Source: Cladosporium sp. IMV 00045
Taxonomy: Eukaryota; Ascomycota; Dothideomycetes; Cladosporiales; Cladosporiaceae
Direction: 5' to 3'
Assembly (NCBI GenBank): GCA_001931905.2
Contig: MSJI02000867.1
Span: 186,001 to 250,000, forward strand
Length of the DNA: 64,000 bases
Shown here: positions 53,765 through 64,000 of the stretch, one piece after another
Position numbering within the stretch: position 1 is the stretch's first letter
How the letters are laid out: each line of letters begins with the position of its first letter
Made by a program: the position numbers and the translations under genes
The notes under the pieces: model-generated
Database searches by the model: none
What the model saw: only the letters and a program-made list of their open reading frames with translations
What the model was told of the DNA's origin: nothing

Positions 53765-56071
53765 ATGAGCCACATCGATCCCGGAGTCGAAGACCGCATC
53801 AAGCAAAGCGCCGAAGATGTAGAAGGCGAGAGGAAACAGGAAGAAGAGCAGGAAGAAGAAGCCTTGGACACCGACACGAAGCAGCCGAGCAGATGGTGGT
53901 TCGCTTCAACCGCCTGCCCTCTACTCGCCGGCACCTTTGGCCCTATCGCGAGCGGTTTCAACATCTGCGCTCTCGTATACCAATGGCGACAATACATCCC
54001 TCCCGGCGGGACTGAGTCGACGAGTGGACAGGCAGGTCTGACGCTGCCGGACCCGCCCTGGCTCATAGGCCTCAATGCGGCGTCTCTGGTGTGCGCGCTG
54101 GTCGGAAACGCCTCGCTGCTGCTGAACATGGCCCAGCGCGTGAGGTTTGCCATAGCGCAGCCGATTACCATCGTCGGATTCTTGCTGGCCGGTCTGCTGC
54201 TCATCGCGGACCTTGGAGCCTTGAGTGGCAGCCCAAACCACGCCATCACTCGTCCTGAAGCCATACCACACGACCGCCATGCCTTCACTGGCGCATTCTA
54301 CTACGGCATCTTCGCTGCTTCCATCTATGTCATCATCGCGGGCTTGATGTTCATGACCGTCCATGGCGCAAACAGAGGCCACTTCGGGAAAGAGTTCAGA
54401 CTGACAGCACCACAGCGGACACTCATGCTGCAGACCATGTCATTCATCGCCTACCTATTACTCGGCGCCTTAGTCTACAGCCACATCGAAGGCTGGCAGT
54501 ACCTCAACGCCGTGTACTGGGCCGACGTAACTCTACTCACAGTCGGCCTGGGCGAATTCTCACCCTCGACCTCCCTCGGCCAAGGCCTTCTCTTCCCATT
54601 CGCTATCGGCGGTATCCTCATGGTCGGTCTCGTAGTCGGCAGTATTCGCTCACTCGTCTTGGATCGTGGCAAAGAGAAATTGAGCGCTCGAATCGTAGAG
54701 AAGAAGCGCTCCAAAGCTACTCACCATGTCGACGAGCGAACGCAGACCATCAGAATCTCGCCCTTCGCAAAGGCCAATTTCAGCACCGATCCAGCTCTCT
54801 CACAAGCACAGCGCAGGAAGGAAGAGTTCAATGCTATGCGCAAGGTTCAGCACGCCAGCGAGCGGGAGAGACGCTGGGTTGGACTCTTCACTTCTGGTGC
54901 TATCGCATTGACTCTCTGGCTTGTAGGGGCGGCGATTTTCCAGCAAACTGAGCATACGCAGCAGTGGACTTATCTGCAAGCACTGTACTTCTCCTGTACG
55001 TCGCTGCTAACAATCGGGTATGGCGACTTCCACCCGCAGTCGAATAGTGGCAAAGCTTTCTTCGTGATCTGGTCGCTGCTCGCTGTGCCTTCTCTGACGA
55101 TCTTGATCTCCAACATGGGCGACACTATTGTGAAGTGGTTCTTAGACGCTACAGTCTCCATCGCTGCTGTCACGGTGCTTCCTGGGGATGAAGGCTTCCG
55201 TGCTGGTATCAAGGCCGTCGCCAGAGACATCACCGAATCGATCCGCGCGAGCTTGTCGAGTTTCACCGGGCCTGGAATATTTGGCGACTTCCCTCGAGCT
55301 CGCGAAGACCAGCAGACGCAAGCGGATCCGACACCAAACAGGACTCTCATGGCCGAGCGATTGGCTGAGAAGCTTTCCGCGCATGCGGCTCGAGACGATG
55401 AACTCAGCAATAATCTGTCGAACGCTGAATTACAAGACGACATCCACTTCTATCACTACGTGCTCTCTCGCGAGTGTCGCAGCGTTCAGAAAGACCTCAA
55501 CGCAAGTCCGGAGAAGCAGTACTCATGGGCGGATTGGGAATACTTTCTGAAACTTGTTGGCGATCGAGATGACGACGACACTTGTCCCGTTCAAGATTTG
55601 CTGATTCCTCAACCCATGAGAGCTCACTATAACATCAATGCCCGTAGTCTGCCGGGCAATGCGCCATCTTCAGAATCGCGCGAACGTCCTCAGGCACAGC
55701 ATGCAGAGACGACCGACGCTGCTGCGACGAGCAATAGCTCTGGCGAGTCTGACAACGCATCGCTTGAGAAGCGCAATGTACACGCAGCCAGCAAGCCCTC
55801 TCCACCAGATCCGAATGACACTACCCGCCATCGCCGCAACCGCAAAAAGGACTGGTCTGCCAACTGGTCCTGGCTCTCCCACCATTCGCCGCTCATGAGC
55901 AGCAAGTCCGAAGCTGAGTGGATTCTCGATCGTCTGTCCGCGGCTTTGGAGCGCGAGCTGGATTGTCAGAGGAGAGGGCATACTCACATCCCGCCGATTG
56001 GGTTGAGGAATTTGAAGGTGGGATCGGAGATGCGAGATGAGGTTGAGGGCGAGAAGGGTGCTGTGGATTGA
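53765..56071 (+). CDS. TOK1: Outward-rectifier K+ channel, TOK family
   Basis: A 768-residue single exon (start MSHIDPGVEDRIKQS; an in-frame ATG 16 codons upstream is possible). An acidic N-terminus is followed by eight membrane segments in the fungal 2P/8TM arrangement. There are two pore loops: TLLTVGLGEF near residue 260 and SLLTIGYGDF near 415. The first filter GLG and second GYG are the TOK signature. The cytosolic C-terminus (about 460-768) is long, charged, and contains RERPQAQHAETTDAA-type low-complexity stretches. The channel passes K+ out of the plasma membrane and sets membrane potential. The symbol refers to family identity, not a proven ortholog. Confidence 0.92.
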   Translation: MSHIDPGVEDRIKQSAEDVEGERKQEEEQEEEALDTDTKQPSRWWFASTACPLLAGTFGPIASGFNICALVYQWRQYIPPGGTESTSGQAGLTLPDPPWLIGLNAASLVCALVGNASLLLNMAQRVRFAIAQPITIVGFLLAGLLLIADLGALSGSPNHAITRPEAIPHDRHAFTGAFYYGIFAASIYVIIAGLMFMTVHGANRGHFGKEFRLTAPQRTLMLQTMSFIAYLLLGALVYSHIEGWQYLNAVYWADVTLLTVGLGEFSPSTSLGQGLLFPFAIGGILMVGLVVGSIRSLVLDRGKEKLSARIVEKKRSKATHHVDERTQTIRISPFAKANFSTDPALSQAQRRKEEFNAMRKVQHASERERRWVGLFTSGAIALTLWLVGAAIFQQTEHTQQWTYLQALYFSCTSLLTIGYGDFHPQSNSGKAFFVIWSLLAVPSLTILISNMGDTIVKWFLDATVSIAAVTVLPGDEGFRAGIKAVARDITESIRASLSSFTGPGIFGDFPRAREDQQTQADPTPNRTLMAERLAEKLSAHAARDDELSNNLSNAELQDDIHFYHYVLSRECRSVQKDLNASPEKQYSWADWEYFLKLVGDRDDDDTCPVQDLLIPQPMRAHYNINARSLPGNAPSSESRERPQAQHAETTDAAATSNSSGESDNASLEKRNVHAASKPSPPDPNDTTRHRRNRKKDWSANWSWLSHHSPLMSSKSEAEWILDRLSAALERELDCQRRGHTHIPPIGLRNLKVGSEMRDEVEGEKGAVD

Positions 56072-56197
56072 GTTGTTTGGCTGTCCAGTAAGGAATCGAA
56101 CAAGTTCATCTTGGGATTATACGGCTACATCCACGTCCTTCGAGTCGCTTCAGTCCTGCGCAACTCCAGCGCTTCAATCGGCGCTGAAGACTGCTGC

Positions 56198-57605
56198 TCA
56201 AGTGTACCTGTAGCAGAACGGACCGCCCATGGTGCTCATGCTCTCGCCGAGGGTCATGCGCACCGAGCTGGCGAAGCCGAGATCCATGTCATCCTTGAGC
56301 GTCCTGGGAAAAGGGAAGTCAGTGATTGTGCTGTCATCAGGAATTGGAGCATTGCACTCACGCGTTCCTCGACGGCGGACTGTTGGCGAGGGTGATTGTG
56401 CCGTAGATGGCATCTGTACGTTGCTGCGGGTGCTGATTCTGCCACATCCACCTAAAAATGGAGAGTTAGTATGCTGCTCAGATCTTTGGCACCGCTCATT
56501 CGTAAGAGCGAGTGCGTATCCTCTCACTCACCAAACACGATCGATCTGCGCATGATGCAGATAAAACCAAGGATCACCATTCGAAGCCACAAAATCGCTC
56601 CCAGGATCTCCGCCAACAGTGAAATGCCCAGCAGTGTGCACGCCCATGAAGTTATTCTCAAACGCGGGCACACCACCCTGCATATTCGCCCAAAAGCACT
56701 CAATAGTCTCACACTCGAGCAAATCCACCACCTGCTGATCATTCGTCCACTGGCTCGAAGTCCAAGGCGAAATATCCCTCTTCAAGCAGCGAGGATTATA
56801 CCCCAAACCCAGCAACCTCGCCTGCTCCGGATCCGAGAAATTGCTCATCGGATTCGGCGGCGTGCAAATACTCCCACTGAAAACCGGCCCAAGGTTCATA
56901 CCGAAATCCTTAAACGGTCCATCCTTCAAACACCCACCCCCCTCACCGTGCGGGATGAGAATATTCGGCATCTCATTCGTCGGAATCCCATACCCTTCCT
57001 GCCCCGTACAGCCCAGTTCTCCATTCCCACTTATACTCGTCTCACTGCCATCCAGCGCGGGCGAGCTCGCCGGATCCTCCGCCCACAAGGGCCAATTGTA
57101 ATATGGCTGGTAGCCCTCGTAGCCGCACTCTTCGCGCAGCGCGATCTCGTACGCCCAGGTCAGGTAGCGGTGCCAGCCCAGGAAGTTGCCCGTGTTGTGC
57201 ACGCTGAAGGTTTGGTTGATGTGCGTGGCGACGAAGTCGTCGTAGCGGCGGCGCACGCCAGGGGCGGAGGTTAGGGGCGTTTTGGGTGGGAGGACGCTAA
57301 GGCAGTGAACGGCGGCGATGTAGGATTTGCGCTCGGTGGGGAGGAGAGCGCTCCTGGGTTGGTGTCAGTGATGATGATGTGCTCGGCGATCGTGTGGCTT
57401 ACCATTCTTTGCGTATCACGGTGTTCTTCTCATTGCATGTTGTCCAGGATGTGGATGTTTTGTTCTTCTCGTATGCTTGCTGATTGATCCAGGCGCGAGA
57501 TGACCAGGCGTCTGTTTCGAGGTGAGGTTCTGTTTTATTGATCGCTGCCGCTGAAGCCACTGGCAGGCCTGCTACGGCTGTGTTGAGAAGAGTCGAGAGA
57601 CGCAT
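56198..57605 (-). CDS. Secreted tyrosinase (copper type 3)
   Basis: Four exons on the minus strand (57403-57605, 56532-57353, 56362-56451, 56198-56303) with introns of 49, 80 and 58 nt give 406 residues. The signal peptide is MRLSTLLNTAVAGLPVASA. CuA residues are in YDDFVATHINQTFSVHNTGN and FLGWHRYLTWAYE. CuB residues are in GVHTAGHFTVGGDPGSDF and WFYLHHAQIDRVWW. The enzyme hydroxylates phenols and oxidises diphenols, contributing to melanin or phenol detoxification. It is the short secreted class, without the long C-terminal cap of intracellular tyrosinases. It is convergent with the TOK channel gene (126 bp between stops). Confidence 0.92.
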
Positions 57606-58580
57606 TTTGCCTGGAGACTCAAATCACAAATACTCTGATATCGTCTATCAACTGAAGCGAAGACTCCGGCTCCGCAGACATGGCTACATGTTGTACTTAT
57701 CCTACGGCTCGTTGTCCTTGCCACTGCACTCGAGTAAAGACGCATATGACCTTTTTCAGCCGCAGGCTTCTGCAGTCTTTCTTCAGCCAGGCGCCGGGGC
57801 AAAGAGGGCAAATAGATTGCAGACTACTGTCTTTATGCAAGACAATATAAGAAGTCGCAGGCGAGGGCGTCCAGAATCATCGGGGTTGCATTCGTGAAGT
57901 GCAAAGCATCTAGTGGGCTTTTGGGTCTCGCTTCTGTACCTTTGCATGGGCGTGCAGACAGTCACTCTGCCGATATGTCGGCTATGATGCCGTGTATATT
58001 GCTGAGGTAAGGCCCAGTGGCTTTGAATACTTTTGGCACTGGTCAGGCTTTGACCTTGTAGTACGATGCACCGATGATACCTTTGCGAAAACTGATATCT
58101 ACAGGTTGTTGCCACATGCCAACTATATTGCACAGTCCGACCATTCGGCCCCGACTCACCCGAATATCGCCTGTCAAGATAAACGAAAACTGGCCCCATA
58201 GTCTTCGGCGATCATGCCGAAACTTGGATCGCTCCGTCTTCCGCATAGCACGCTATGTAGGCCGGCGTGGGCAGGGGTGTATCTGCGCGCAGGTGGAGTT
58301 CAATCTATGCAGACCCTGGTCCTCCACGCGACCGACTATTGTAGTCCCAGCACATGGAAATGTAACCTTACTTTGATCGGCGTTTGCCGCACATGGCGGT
58401 CTTGTTGGTCGGTCCGAAACATGATCCCAGACAGGCGATGTCCAGCATGTGGCGGGCTGGTAGAATTCACAGGAAATGCGAAGGTGGAATGGATCAAATG
58501 GCGGTCTCATTGGTGAGTCAATGCTATTCTAGAACTATACATCAAATGAAAAATACTCTCTACTGAGAAGTCGGCGGCTG
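57606..58580. other. Intergenic region
   Basis: Tyrosinase promoter and 3' flank of the second FAD oxidase. No gene is supported. Confidence 0.35.
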
Positions 58581-60591
58581 TCACTCAGGACCCTCAGCCT
58601 CGTAGAGTACGGGCTCTGCCTTGCGGCAAAGCCTTCCGTTCTCATTCGCAACATTGTCGACGCTGCGAACCTCGAAGTATTCCGAACCGACGCTGGTGAC
58701 GGCGTAGAAGAGGTTGAAAGGGTCATAGCGCTGCTTCATTTCGAGGAGGCGAGGGTAGTTGCTGCCAAAGTATGCCCACTGGAAGTTGGGCTCAAGACGG
58801 TCGCCTTCATTGCCGTATGCGCCAGCGCCAACCGAAACGTCACGCAAGCGCTGCATGGGACCTTCGGTGAAGTTGTAACGAGACTCCATGATTTCCTCGG
58901 CGCTCTGGCTGTAGTTGAAGGTGTTGCCCATGATCACGTAGGCGATTGCCTCGCGCCATGCAGGGTTGACGGCGTTGTCAGTACGGCCACTGGGAGCAAT
59001 GTTGTAAGGGAGCACGACGTATCCCTCCTGGATGTTGTCCCACATGGCATCGAAAGTTGACTTGAAAAGCTCTCCTTCGAAGTTCTCACGAGGGAAGAGA
59101 CGGTTTCCTGAGACGACACCGTAATTATTTGCACTTCCGTTGGTAAGAGCATTGTCGGCAATGCCCTTGTAGGCATCATATTGGTTCCACTCGGGCTCCA
59201 GCTCGATTCCAAGCTCCTCAATGTCGTCCAGCCAAGGCTGAATGATCGCCTTTGCGTCCTCGATGGTCTGGTTGGGGGCGATCAGAGGGTCTATGAGGAA
59301 CGTCCTACCGCCGTCTGGGGCAGGCACGACATTCAAGTACGAGTAGAGGCCCATGTCGGCGTAGCGAGGGAAGTAGCCCAACCAAGAGTGCATGGCCGTC
59401 TTGAAAGTCTCCTCGGAGACATCTGCAGGGTAAGAGAAATTCCAAGTCGCAGATGTGGCGATGATCTTGGGGTGAGCCTTGATGATGACGGAAGTGACCA
59501 CACCGTAGGTGCTAGCGCCACCACCGCGAAGGGCCCAGAACAGGTCTGCGTTCTCATCGGCGTTCGCGGTAACGAAGCGTCCGTCAGAGGTGACAACGTC
59601 AATCGACAAGACATCGTCGGCGCCCATGCCGAACAGAGGGCTAAGGGGCCCATGGCCACCGCCTTGAATCCAACCCCCGACGATGCCAACAGTCACGCAG
59701 AGACCACCGTTGGTAGTCACCTCGTTTTGGTATGCAAAGTCGTATAGCTCGAATCCTTGAACACCAGCGCCGGCCTTGATCGCTGCACCAGAGTAGCTCG
59801 AGCTGGTGTAAGAGGAAATGAACTCCAAGTCTTTCATGCCATGCATCCAAACGCTGAGGGATCCGGCACCGGAAGACTTGCCGAGGAAGTCATGTCCAGT
59901 GTTCATGATCACGAAACGGATACCGGTGTTGCGGGCGAAGTTGACTGCAAGCTGAATTTGCGCGACATTCGAGGCCTTGACGGTGTATGATGGGTAACCA
60001 CCTTGGGTACAACCTTCTGTGTCGAAGAGGGATGATGGCTGGCATGTGAGGCCAACTTCGGTCGGGCTCATCGCCTCGATCGGGTCATCGCTTCTGGGTG
60101 TATGTCAGCACTGAATTTTCGAAAGGTTGAGCGCATTGAACATACATGAATCTCGCCGTCATCCAGTTCTCTGCGAGTTCTTCACACGCAGCTTCATCAA
60201 CCTCACCGGTACCATTGGCGTAGCAAACGCTGGACATGGGCACCGGCTGAATCAGATCACCCAAAGTCGCGAGTTCCAGACCGGTCCAGAGCCATTTGGA
60301 GGGCCATTTGGCATCGCCTGGGAAGACCTTGCAATTGTCGGGTCCTTTCAAGTCGTAGCTGACTTCAGTGTAGTTGTCGCTCGTCACGTCAACGGAGGCG
60401 AAGAGGAAATTCGAGATGTAGTCGGCAACGTCTGAGCCTTGGATCCTTGACTGCCTGGGTAGCCGCTCGTTCAAAACATCTTGGATGTTTTGTTCGGTCA
60501 AGTGATCTTGCTCGAAATCGAAAGGAGCTGCCGTGACGCCCTGTACAGCGCACACGGACAGCAAAGGAAGCAGAGCCTTCATCGAGATCAT
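58581..60591 (-). CDS. Secreted FAD-linked oxidoreductase (VAO/BBE type), copy 2
   Basis: Exons 60146-60591 and 58581-60093 over a 52-nt intron (GTATGT...CCCAG) give 652 residues. The N-terminal secretion signal is MISMKALLPLLSVCAVQGVT; a start three codons later is equally possible. The FAD domain shows IMNTGHDFLGKSSG with His216 for covalent flavin attachment. GGLCVTVGIVGGWIQGGG follows, in which Cys281 fits the second covalent link, so this copy is probably bicovalent. The BBE segment near the end reads YPRLLEMKQRYDPFNLFYAV. It is paralogous to 41754-43632, yet the N-terminal ~150 residues differ. The substrate is unknown. Confidence 0.92.
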
Positions 60592-61714
60592 GGCGACGAC
60601 GAGGTAACTTGAAGACGATCAATTGTAAAGAAGCAGAGCATTCAACTCATCTTAAAGAATGCTCTCGCCAATCTCCCCGCAATTATGCAAAAGCCGGTCA
60701 ACAGCACTGGTCATGTCGGCTACCTGCGCCACCGAGGCGATTTCCAGTCGGCAGTTGTCAGAAGGTATCTGGAACAACTTCCTAAGTAGTCGAGGCGAAT
60801 GCAAGGGTCCTGAAGATTCCACATTCGATGCGAGTGCAGGTTGTGGGATTTTTCTAGTCCGGGACGGTGCGCTCAACCATGTCCTCTCTGCACTGTGCCA
60901 ATCTTTTAGACTGGCTCTATCCAAGATTCGAGGGCCACTGTAATGTCGTCTTGCATGGGTGGGTACCAATGAGCGGGATCCTTCGGATGGTAATTCCGAA
61001 ACGTGGGAGATTGACTCAAGGCTTGGTATTCGCCAGTCCTTGGGTTGTGTTTGTAGACCAAATGAGAATGGTGCGACTCGATGTTCACATCTACCTAGCC
61101 TGTGGATGGGCTGACTGTCATCAGTCTCCATTCAGTAACAGTTGGAAGACTCCGTCTGTCTCCGGGGAAAACGGCAGAGTATCTATAGAGCCAAGGTGAG
61201 CTAAGTCGAAGGATTCAGCACGTTGCACATGTTGACCCGATTGACGGAGCCACTCTCCAGGCCGCGCACACAATCCCTCGTTACCCGCTGCAGACCGTTT
61301 CAACCCTGCGGAGACCCTATATTCCCATCCAGCCTTCGGTTGCATCGCCCAGACAATCGTAAACAACCGCATAGATGGGTCGATTGGTTGAATCGGAGCA
61401 TTCCAAATGATCTTCGTACTATGGAGCGCAACTCCGCTTTCCCTTGTATGGTTCGGAGTATCCGAAGAGAACCATTCGAACCTTAAGACGATGATTCAAG
61501 AAAGGACGTAGGCGACGTGAAGGAATCTATCACACGGGAGGCTATAGGGCGGAATGCAGTAGGGTTCCAAGGTAGCTCTGAAGACCAAGTCTACGTGATC
61601 AAGGAGATTATCGAAAATTGGACCATGGTCCTTTTCTGACAAGATGACGTCCCTTACGTCGAACAATGAGCTTCTCCCTTGTCACAAATTACTTCTTGTC
61701 TCATTCGCGGCAAC
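60592..61714. other. Intergenic region with unresolved minus-strand frames
   Basis: Minus-strand frames at 60652-61131 (159 codons), 60906-61088 and 61121-61372 lie in a row and have protein-like composition, but I could not join them by credible introns nor recognise a family. They may be a decayed gene. The region also holds the promoters of the flanking genes. Confidence 0.3.
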
Positions 61715-62889
61715 ATGGCTCTTGAAAGCAGGCAGCCAAAGGCTTTCGCCATCACTTTCGTCTTCCTGGGCTTAGCGACCTTCACAGTCGCATTGCGGAC
61801 CGCTTCGCGGGCGATGCTGCGTCAATTCCGCTGGGGTAAGCTCTATCCCACTCTTGCATTGTACGTTGGAATTTGAAGCATTCTTTTGCTGATACAGTCT
61901 GACCAGATGATGCTCTTGTTCTCGCTGCATGGACGATCACAGTCGCGCAGGCTGCGACCGCCGTGACCTGGATGAAAGTCACCTGGTACGGGTATCGCAT
62001 GCAAGACGTTCCAGAGTTGAGCATCGAGGATAGGGTCTTTTCGGACAAGGTCTTCTTTGCCCAAGGATTACTCTACAATCCAGTTCTTGGTCTCGTGAAA
62101 TGGTCGATCATCTTGTTCCTTATGCGCCTGGATGATCAACGCAAGAGTATAAAATGGACCTTGTGGAGCCTCCTGGTGTTCAACTTGGCACACATGATCT
62201 CGGTTTTTCTTGTAGTGGTCTTCCAGTGCTCGCCTGTACATATGTACTGGGACCATCACAAGACGGATGAAATTGTCGATGGCCAGATCGTCAACGACGG
62301 ATACAGTTGCATCGATCAAGCTCCGTTCTCGCTCGGCACTGCGGCCATTGCAGTCGCAACCGATATCGCTATCCTCATGGTCCCGATAGCCATGATGTGG
62401 AATTTGCGAATGCCGCTTCGAAGAAAAGTGGCCGTAATCTTGGTCCTCTCGCTCGGCTGGGTGGTTGCTGTCGTGGGCATCATTCGGATCAAATTCTTCG
62501 TCGACTTCTGGTACGGGCGCTTTCCGGACCCGAGCTGGAGTCTTTGGCATACTCTATCAGGCGTCGAAAACAACGTTGCCATCATGGTGTCTTGCGGGCC
62601 TGCCATCAAAGCATTCCTCACACGCTACTTCCCACGGTTGTTCGGCTCGTCAGCTGGGTCTCGGCCTACCGGCGAGGTGTACTTTGCCTCAGGAGGCTAC
62701 GAGCTCAACTCGCGCTCCAGGGCACACTTCTCCATGGTTGATCCTGCTACCAGTCGCGCGCGAGATGATCGTACTCATAGCAAATGGGACAGCACAGAAG
62801 CGATCGTACGAAACGAAAGTCTGAGCAAGAGTGCCGATCTTGCTTCCGAACCTGAGAACGAAAGAAGGACGAGCCACCAGCGCATTTAG
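61715..62889 (+). CDS. Rhodopsin-domain integral membrane protein (PTH11-like)
   Basis: Exons 61715-61835 and 61907-62889 over a 71-nt intron (GTAAGC...ACCAG) give 367 residues. The join creates WDDALVLAAW, close to the DD-LVLLAW mark of this ascomycete family. About seven membrane helices are spread over residues 10-260. Conserved-looking parts include a YNPVLGLVKWSIILFLMRL helix, a Cys in the extracellular loop (DGYSCIDQAPF), and GVENNVAIMVSCGPAIKAF near the last helix. No CFEM domain precedes it. The cytosolic tail is Ser/Arg-rich. Such proteins are candidate GPCR-like surface receptors, but ligands are unknown. Confidence 0.88.
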
Positions 62890-63144
62890 TAGTCTACCAC
62901 GATTGTTGTTGAGCAAACATGCCGCTGTGTTGAACAATTAAAATAATGATCTGTCCCCTTACTTCCAATCGCCTTCGTCGAGCGTCTCTCCCAGCGAACT
63001 CCGATTGCATTTAGAATCTCCACCTGGCGCCGGGCAAAAAAATCTTCTTCCTTCGAGCTGATAAAAAAGAGTCCACATAATACTGGACAGGCAAAAGAAA
63101 TGCCAAGTACGCAAAACGAATACTCCAGAGGAGCAACTTCATCA
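62890..63144. other. Short intergenic region
   Basis: Between the rhodopsin-domain gene and the tRNA-Gly gene. Nothing recognised. Confidence 0.35.
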
Positions 63145-63242
63145 TGCATCGGCCGGGAATCGAACCCGGGGCTAGCCGAATCTATTAGATGAACGAATCC
63201 ATCAGATGGCAACGGCTAATTTTACCACTAAACCACCAATGC
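63145..63242 (-). tRNA. tRNA-Gly (anticodon GCC) with intron
   Basis: On the minus strand the acceptor is GCATTGG with CCGATGC. The A-box region is GGTTTAGTGG, and the anticodon stem AGCCG pairs with CGGCT. The loop starts TTGCCA (anticodon GCC). The T-arm CCGGG-TTCGATT-CCCGG is perfect. About 27 nt beyond a normal tRNA sit just after the base following the anticodon, the standard place for a nuclear tRNA intron. Confidence 0.88.
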
Positions 63243-63602
63243 TTGATGGTAGCTGCGCTAGATTTGGTGTTTATATAGCCTGTTTTCAAAGAGCCAAGTG
63301 CTTGGTGAGCGATCGGGTTGGGAGTGGTCGAACACGCGAATCGTATCGACCGAGTCCAGCATAAGTGGCGAATGTTATCTGAGAACTTGGAGACGCAAGG
63401 CGAAGCCAACATAGTAGTTGGCGGGAGGAGCGTGACTAATGGAAGAACATGGATCCCCGAACGCAAAATTCCAGGCATTTGTTGCTGACCCAACTCACGG
63501 TACTTCAGAACCCCACGATAGATTGTGAGAACAAAAGAGCGTGTTTCATGATCAACTCTCTCAGTGGTCGGACAATCAACCAGTCGCTCGCTGAACAGAT
63601 TC
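63243..63602. other. Short intergenic region
   Basis: Upstream flank of tRNA-Gly and 3' flank of the TPR gene. No gene seen. Confidence 0.35.
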
Positions 63603-64000
63603 CTAGTCCGAGTCTAAAGCCTCACTGATTCCCAATCCATTCCTCAACTCAAGCATAAGATTCTCACTGTCTTTGATGTCTTGATGGTCTGGGCCGAGGA
63701 CTCTTCGCGACATCTGAACGCAAGGCTGCATCAACTCAAGGGCTTCCTGATAGCGCTCGAGAGCCTTGAGGCTCTCAGCAAGATTGGAAGAGGCGCGTAA
63801 GGTATCCGGATGGTCTTCCCCAAGGGACTCTCTGCGAATATCCAAGATTCGTCGGCAAATTTTTTCCGCCTCATCATCTTTTTGCTGGAAGCGCAAGAGT
63901 GAAGCAACTTCGTCCAAGTTATTCAAGGTCTCGAAATGCTCGATGCCGTACCTACGCTCAGATACCTCTAGCGCTTGCGATACCAGCTCTTCTGCTTCTT
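63603..64000 (-). CDS. TPR protein, C-terminal part (runs off the right edge)
   Basis: The minus-strand frame is open from the right edge to a stop at 63603. It reads kinesin-light-chain-type tetratricopeptide repeats: A---L-VSERRYGIEHFETL, ICRRILDIRRESLGEDHPDT followed by LRASSNLAESL, and MSRRVLGPDHQD. The RR--LG-DHP-TL pattern is the TPR_10/TPR_12 repeat found at the C-termini of many fungal NB-ARC/NACHT proteins. The terminal residues are LGISEALDSD. It probably belongs to a third STAND-type protein, but the N-terminal domains are outside the window. Confidence 0.8.
   Translation of the reverse strand, partial: EAEELVSQALEVSERRYGIEHFETLNNLDEVASLLRFQQKDDEAEKICRRILDIRRESLGEDHPDTLRASSNLAESLKALERYQEALELMQPCVQMSRRVLGPDHQDIKDSENLMLELRNGLGISEALDSD

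Noticed and set aside
57783..58199. 138-codon minus-strand frame upstream of the tyrosinase
   Set aside because: No family likeness, and it overlaps the presumed promoter; treated as chance.
39600..60600. A secondary-metabolite gene cluster made of SDR, FAD oxidases, tyrosinase and methyltransferase
   Set aside because: No PKS, NRPS, terpene cyclase or other core enzyme is present, and the genes are spread over 20-30 kb among unrelated housekeeping genes.
1..64000. CRISPR arrays, prophage, IS elements or bacterial operons
   Set aside because: No direct-repeat/spacer arrays or bacterial signals; short spliceosomal introns and eukaryotic families show a fungal nuclear origin.

Overview
The window is nuclear DNA of a filamentous ascomycete, probably a Dothideomycete (Mycosphaerellales-like). 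The evidence is about 20 well-supported genes with short introns (49-80 nt, GT...CTRAC/CTRAY...AG), roughly balanced base composition, gene spacing of 0.3-2 kb, and typical fungal families: SLX9, a TOK channel, GH64, NACHT/STAND proteins, a PTH11-like rhodopsin-domain protein, a MARVEL protein and berberine-bridge-like FAD oxidases. No bacterial operon signals are visible. The taxonomic call rests on family content and is an inference.

Layout. 0-9.3 kb: a partial unknown gene on the minus strand, a gene-poor stretch with a tRNA-derived element and a decayed PSP1-domain relic, SLX9, and an 822-aa unknown protein gene whose 3' flank holds a hairpin-bearing repeat (three of its four copies at an exact 100-bp period). 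9.3-11.6 kb: gene-poor, with a short interstitial telomere-like block. 11.7-26.1 kb: an innate-immunity-like block. It holds a large STAND protein (Goodbye-NACHT-TPR-ZZ) followed on the same strand by a RING2/IBR-type zinc-finger gene; then come a tRNA-Pro-like locus, a short-chain reductase, an IRN-IY type protein, a three-exon small secreted six-cysteine protein (effector-like), and a second, paralogous RING/IBR gene. 27.7-35.4 kb: MFS transporter, tRNA-Ile, methyltransferase, aldo/keto reductase, and a GH64-like protein without a signal peptide. 36.4-39.7 kb: a second NACHT protein. 39.9-48.8 kb: SDR, FAD oxidase, MARVEL protein, and a UDP-glycosyltransferase with a long C-terminal extension. 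49.8-64 kb: F-box protein, secreted carboxylesterase, TOK K+ channel, secreted tyrosinase, second FAD oxidase, rhodopsin-domain membrane protein, intron-containing tRNA-Gly, and the end of a TPR protein.

How they fit together. Housekeeping genes (SLX9, tRNAs, TOK) are mixed with accessory genes for secreted oxidation and hydrolysis (two FAD oxidases, tyrosinase, carboxylesterase, effector-like protein) and for intracellular non-self sensing (two STAND NTPases, a third TPR gene entering at the right edge). The most interesting unit is the Goodbye-NACHT-TPR-ZZ gene next to paralogous RING/IBR-like genes, which could couple NLR-type sensing to ubiquitin signalling; that link is a hypothesis from gene order and domains only. 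Spliced models were derived by hand from splice signals and reading-frame continuity. Two joints remain uncertain (about 13.34 kb and 25.17 kb).
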